Part shown: piece after piece, positions 62,409 through 64,000 of the stretch
Position numbering within the stretch: the first letter of the stretch is position 1
Layout of the letters: each line of letters starts with the position of its first letter
NCBI GenBank assembly: GCA_964409245.1
Contig: CAYPCQ010000032.1
Location: forward strand, 7,308-71,307
Source: CAIMWS01 sp964409245
GTDB taxonomy: Bacteria > Verrucomicrobiota > Verrucomicrobiia > Limisphaerales > UBA1319
Direction: 5' to 3'
Length of the DNA stretch: 64,000 nt
Notes under the pieces: generated by a model
Database searches by the model: none
The model's input: the letters and a program-made list of their open reading frames with translations, nothing else
What the model was told of the DNA's origin: nothing
Program-made: the position numbers and the translations under genes

Positions 62409-62612
62409 TTAGTGCATGTCCACGACCATGATTCGCTGGCCGGATTTGGCGGCGAACGCGGCGATGGATCGGTTCCGCCAAAGAAGGTATTCATCGACCA
62501 CGCGCTTGGTGGGGGGCTGCTCCCATTCGCAAGCCATCGAGGGCGGCGAGTCGGAAAGGGTCAGCTTGGCGGAATTTCCAGTTTTGAATCGGTGGAGAAA
62601 TATTTCAGTCAT
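62409..62612 (-). CDS. Small hypothetical protein of the element
   Basis: This is a 67-residue frame on the same strand as its neighbours: MTEIFLHRFKTGNSAKLTLS, then VVDEYLLWRNRSIAAFAAKS. The sequence is balanced and not low complexity, but no family is recognised and no strong ribosome site is seen. It may be a real small gene lying just after the palindrome-rich spacer, which could regulate it. Confidence 0.42.
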   Translation of the reverse strand: MTEIFLHRFKTGNSAKLTLSDSPPSMACEWEQPPTKRVVDEYLLWRNRSIAAFAAKSGQRIMVVDMH

Positions 62613-62642
62613 ATTAGGTTTGTTGCCTTATTCTGCTGCCTG

Positions 62643-62757
62643 TTTTCCGGTTTTCCGGTTTTCCGCTCCGGTGTATACGTAACACCGGAAAGCGGAAAAA
62701 AACCCCGGAAACCCCGGTAAAACTTCCGCTTTTTTTTCCGCGAAAATTCCGCGAAAA
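62643..62757. repeat. Iteron-like repeats and palindrome
   Basis: The spacer after the ATPase gene holds TTTTCCGG twice plus TTTTCCGC in tandem (62643-62666). An inverted repeat CCGGTGT / ACACCGG (62668-62674, 62682-62688) has arms that extend outward into TTCCGC / GCGGAA with a two-base bulge. A perfect 11-base tandem repeat TTCCGCGAAAA (62736-62746, 62747-62757) follows. Such A/T-tracted short repeats beside a RepA-like gene resemble replication iterons or a partition/operator site. Confidence 0.6.
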
Positions 62758-62769
62758 ATTAGCGGAAAA

Positions 62770-64000
62770 TCAGGCGTTCTCTGGTGCTGGGTCGGGGGCG
62801 TTGGGATCGACATAAAGCTTGGTCTTCCGGTCCCGGTGGATGATCTTGGCGGTTTCCGCTTCATCGATCAGTTCGTAAGCGCGGGTCTGGCCGACGCCAA
62901 ATTCGGTGCGGATGGACTCGACCAGATCGCCTTTGGAAAGCGGTTCAGCCGCGAGTTCCCGCAGGGCGTCCAAGCGGATCTGGCGCTTGGGCTTCTTGGT
63001 GGCTCCCTTTTTCCGCTGGCGGTCGGCCACTTCGGATTCGTAGCGGTCGAGGGAAAAGTCCGCGTTCAAGCTGAAGATCAGGGTTTCCGGGTCGCGCTTG
63101 ATGCCGAAGGTCGCGAACTCCGGGCCGTTGTTATTTTTTCCGCATGAAACTGCCAGTTCGCGGAAGTCCTCAGTGACCGGGCTGATGTTTATGATGCCGC
63201 GCGCCCAGCTATGGAAAACCTTTGATCCCCGCCCAAAGGACGAGCGTTCAAAGCCGGTGGATCGGGCGGCCCCGGCGATGCCGGTTAAACTATGGTGCAG
63301 ACAGATGGCGGCGCGATCTGGATTTCCTTGGCGGAAAAGGGAGGACACCGCGTTGCAGAGCGTCTGCATGTCCTGGTCTTTGTTGCTATCGCCGAAGGTC
63401 AGATCCTTGAGCGGATCAAAAGCGACAACATCCGGCTGGTAGTGCGCGATGGCGGATTGCACGCGCTCAAAGGCGCGTTCATCGGAAGCGACCGCAAGCT
63501 GATGATCGATATCGTGATCGAGCGTATGGATGGTCAGACATTTGCAAACTTCCGGCCAGTCATCCCCGAGCCATTCGCGAAGGTAAAGCATGTCTCGCTG
63601 CAATCGTCTGGATGAGTTTTCGGCTTGAAACACCAGCCATCGCAGACCTTTTGCATGAGTCGGCAGGCCGAGGAAATCACGGCCAAGTATGGCGCAAGCA
63701 GCTCCTTGCAGCAGCAGAAACGATTTCCCGATGCCGCCTTGGCCGATGATGCCGGTCGGGGCGCCTTTGGCCATGATCCGGTTTCCCATCAAATCGTCAT
63801 CGCCGTGAAAAATTCGCTTTATGAGTTCGTCGGGGGTGTTGAAGGAAAGATCCAGCTTGGGGCCAGGTTCCGCCGCCTCGGGCAAAAAGTCTGATGGCAG
63901 CTTGGTGCTGCTGGTGGCGGTCGGGGGCGCTGGCTCCGCCGTGGGCGGGGGCGTCGAGTCGGCGTTGTCTCCGCGAAGGTACTTCTCAAATTCGTCGATC
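62770..64000 (-). CDS. RepA-like AAA ATPase (5' end beyond the window)
   Basis: This RecA-fold ATPase of the RepA/AAA_25 type has Walker A in TGIIGQGGIGKSFLLLQGA, Walker B in PDVVAFDPLKDLTFG, and LHHSLTGIAGA. The C-terminal 80 residues (KGDLVESIRTEFGVGQTRAY) form a winged-helix-like domain. The frame stays open from the TTG at 63885 to the window edge with coding character (IDEFEKYLRGD, then a proline-rich linker). The real start is therefore outside, and a primase or other N-terminal domain may be attached. It is probably the replication helicase of the integrated element. Confidence 0.82.
   Translation of the reverse strand, partial: IDEFEKYLRGDNADSTPPPTAEPAPPTATSSTKLPSDFLPEAAEPGPKLDLSFNTPDELIKRIFHGDDDLMGNRIMAKGAPTGIIGQGGIGKSFLLLQGAACAILGRDFLGLPTHAKGLRWLVFQAENSSRRLQRDMLYLREWLGDDWPEVCKCLTIHTLDHDIDHQLAVASDERAFERVQSAIAHYQPDVVAFDPLKDLTFGDSNKDQDMQTLCNAVSSLFRQGNPDRAAICLHHSLTGIAGAARSTGFERSSFGRGSKVFHSWARGIINISPVTEDFRELAVSCGKNNNGPEFATFGIKRDPETLIFSLNADFSLDRYESEVADRQRKKGATKKPKRQIRLDALRELAAEPLSKGDLVESIRTEFGVGQTRAYELIDEAETAKIIHRDRKTKLYVDPNAPDPAPENA

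Overview
The window is a G+C-rich bacterial chromosome segment. It most resembles Verrucomicrobiota, probably a Pedosphaera/Limisphaera-like lineage. This is inferred from gene content: a Minf_1886-family protein beside leuS and mutS, a Tat-exported Gfo/Idh/MocA oxidoreductase, a PQQ-type beta-propeller protein, a reduced secretin/GspE-L-M operon and a large MBG-repeat exoprotein. No rRNA or intact tRNA gene is present to confirm it. A run of 100 N (52731-52830) shows that this is a draft assembly.

Layout. 1-6012: redox operon with the etfA 3' end, a membrane FeS ETF:quinone oxidoreductase (EMO/FadF type), a fused HdrC-HdrB-like protein and a full HdrA-like flavoprotein, ending in a terminator. 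6144-7842: ribBA and ribH. 8219-11406: a RimK-like ATP-grasp ligase, a GCS2-family carboxylate-amine ligase and a small conserved protein. 11533-14821: lysS, a divergent acetate kinase and a Uma2 nuclease. 15083-15510: eroded xanthine-dehydrogenase fragments. 15528-22181: an unusual set comprising a HATPase-GNAT-like fusion, a HisC-like aminotransferase, a MATE exporter, a GNAT protein and, facing them, an acyl-adenylating enzyme fused to a carrier domain. 22235-30629 (minus strand): an unknown protein, a radical SAM protein overlapping mutS, mutS, a Minf_1886 protein, a 45-residue membrane peptide and leuS. 30886-32193: oxidoreductase. 32504-39047: GspE, GspL, GspM and GspD-like proteins. 39147-48565: PQQ-like protein, cupin, enolase-superfamily enzyme, sigma-54 activator, CocE-type hydrolase, flippase and glycosyltransferase. 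48592-49196: DUF2997/DUF1257 pair. 49210-54079: MBG-repeat exoprotein broken by the assembly gap. 54667-56292: CHASE3-PAS sensor and CheY-like regulator. 56757-60508: a conserved hypothetical, a DUF4139 protein and a SEC-C protein.

From about 60740 the window enters what looks like an integrated element. A tRNA 3' end without its 5' half (60741-60780, minus) is followed by two families of short direct repeats, a very G-rich repetitive stretch, an HTH regulator with a near-consensus and apparently leaderless promoter, small minus-strand genes, an iteron-like and palindromic intergenic region, and a RepA-like ATPase that runs off the window. The integrase and the intact tRNA are not visible and should lie beyond 64000.

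The best candidates for undescribed biology are the HATPase-GNAT / aminotransferase / MATE / adenylation-carrier set, the ETF-EMO-Hdr electron-transfer operon, and the left end of the integrated element.
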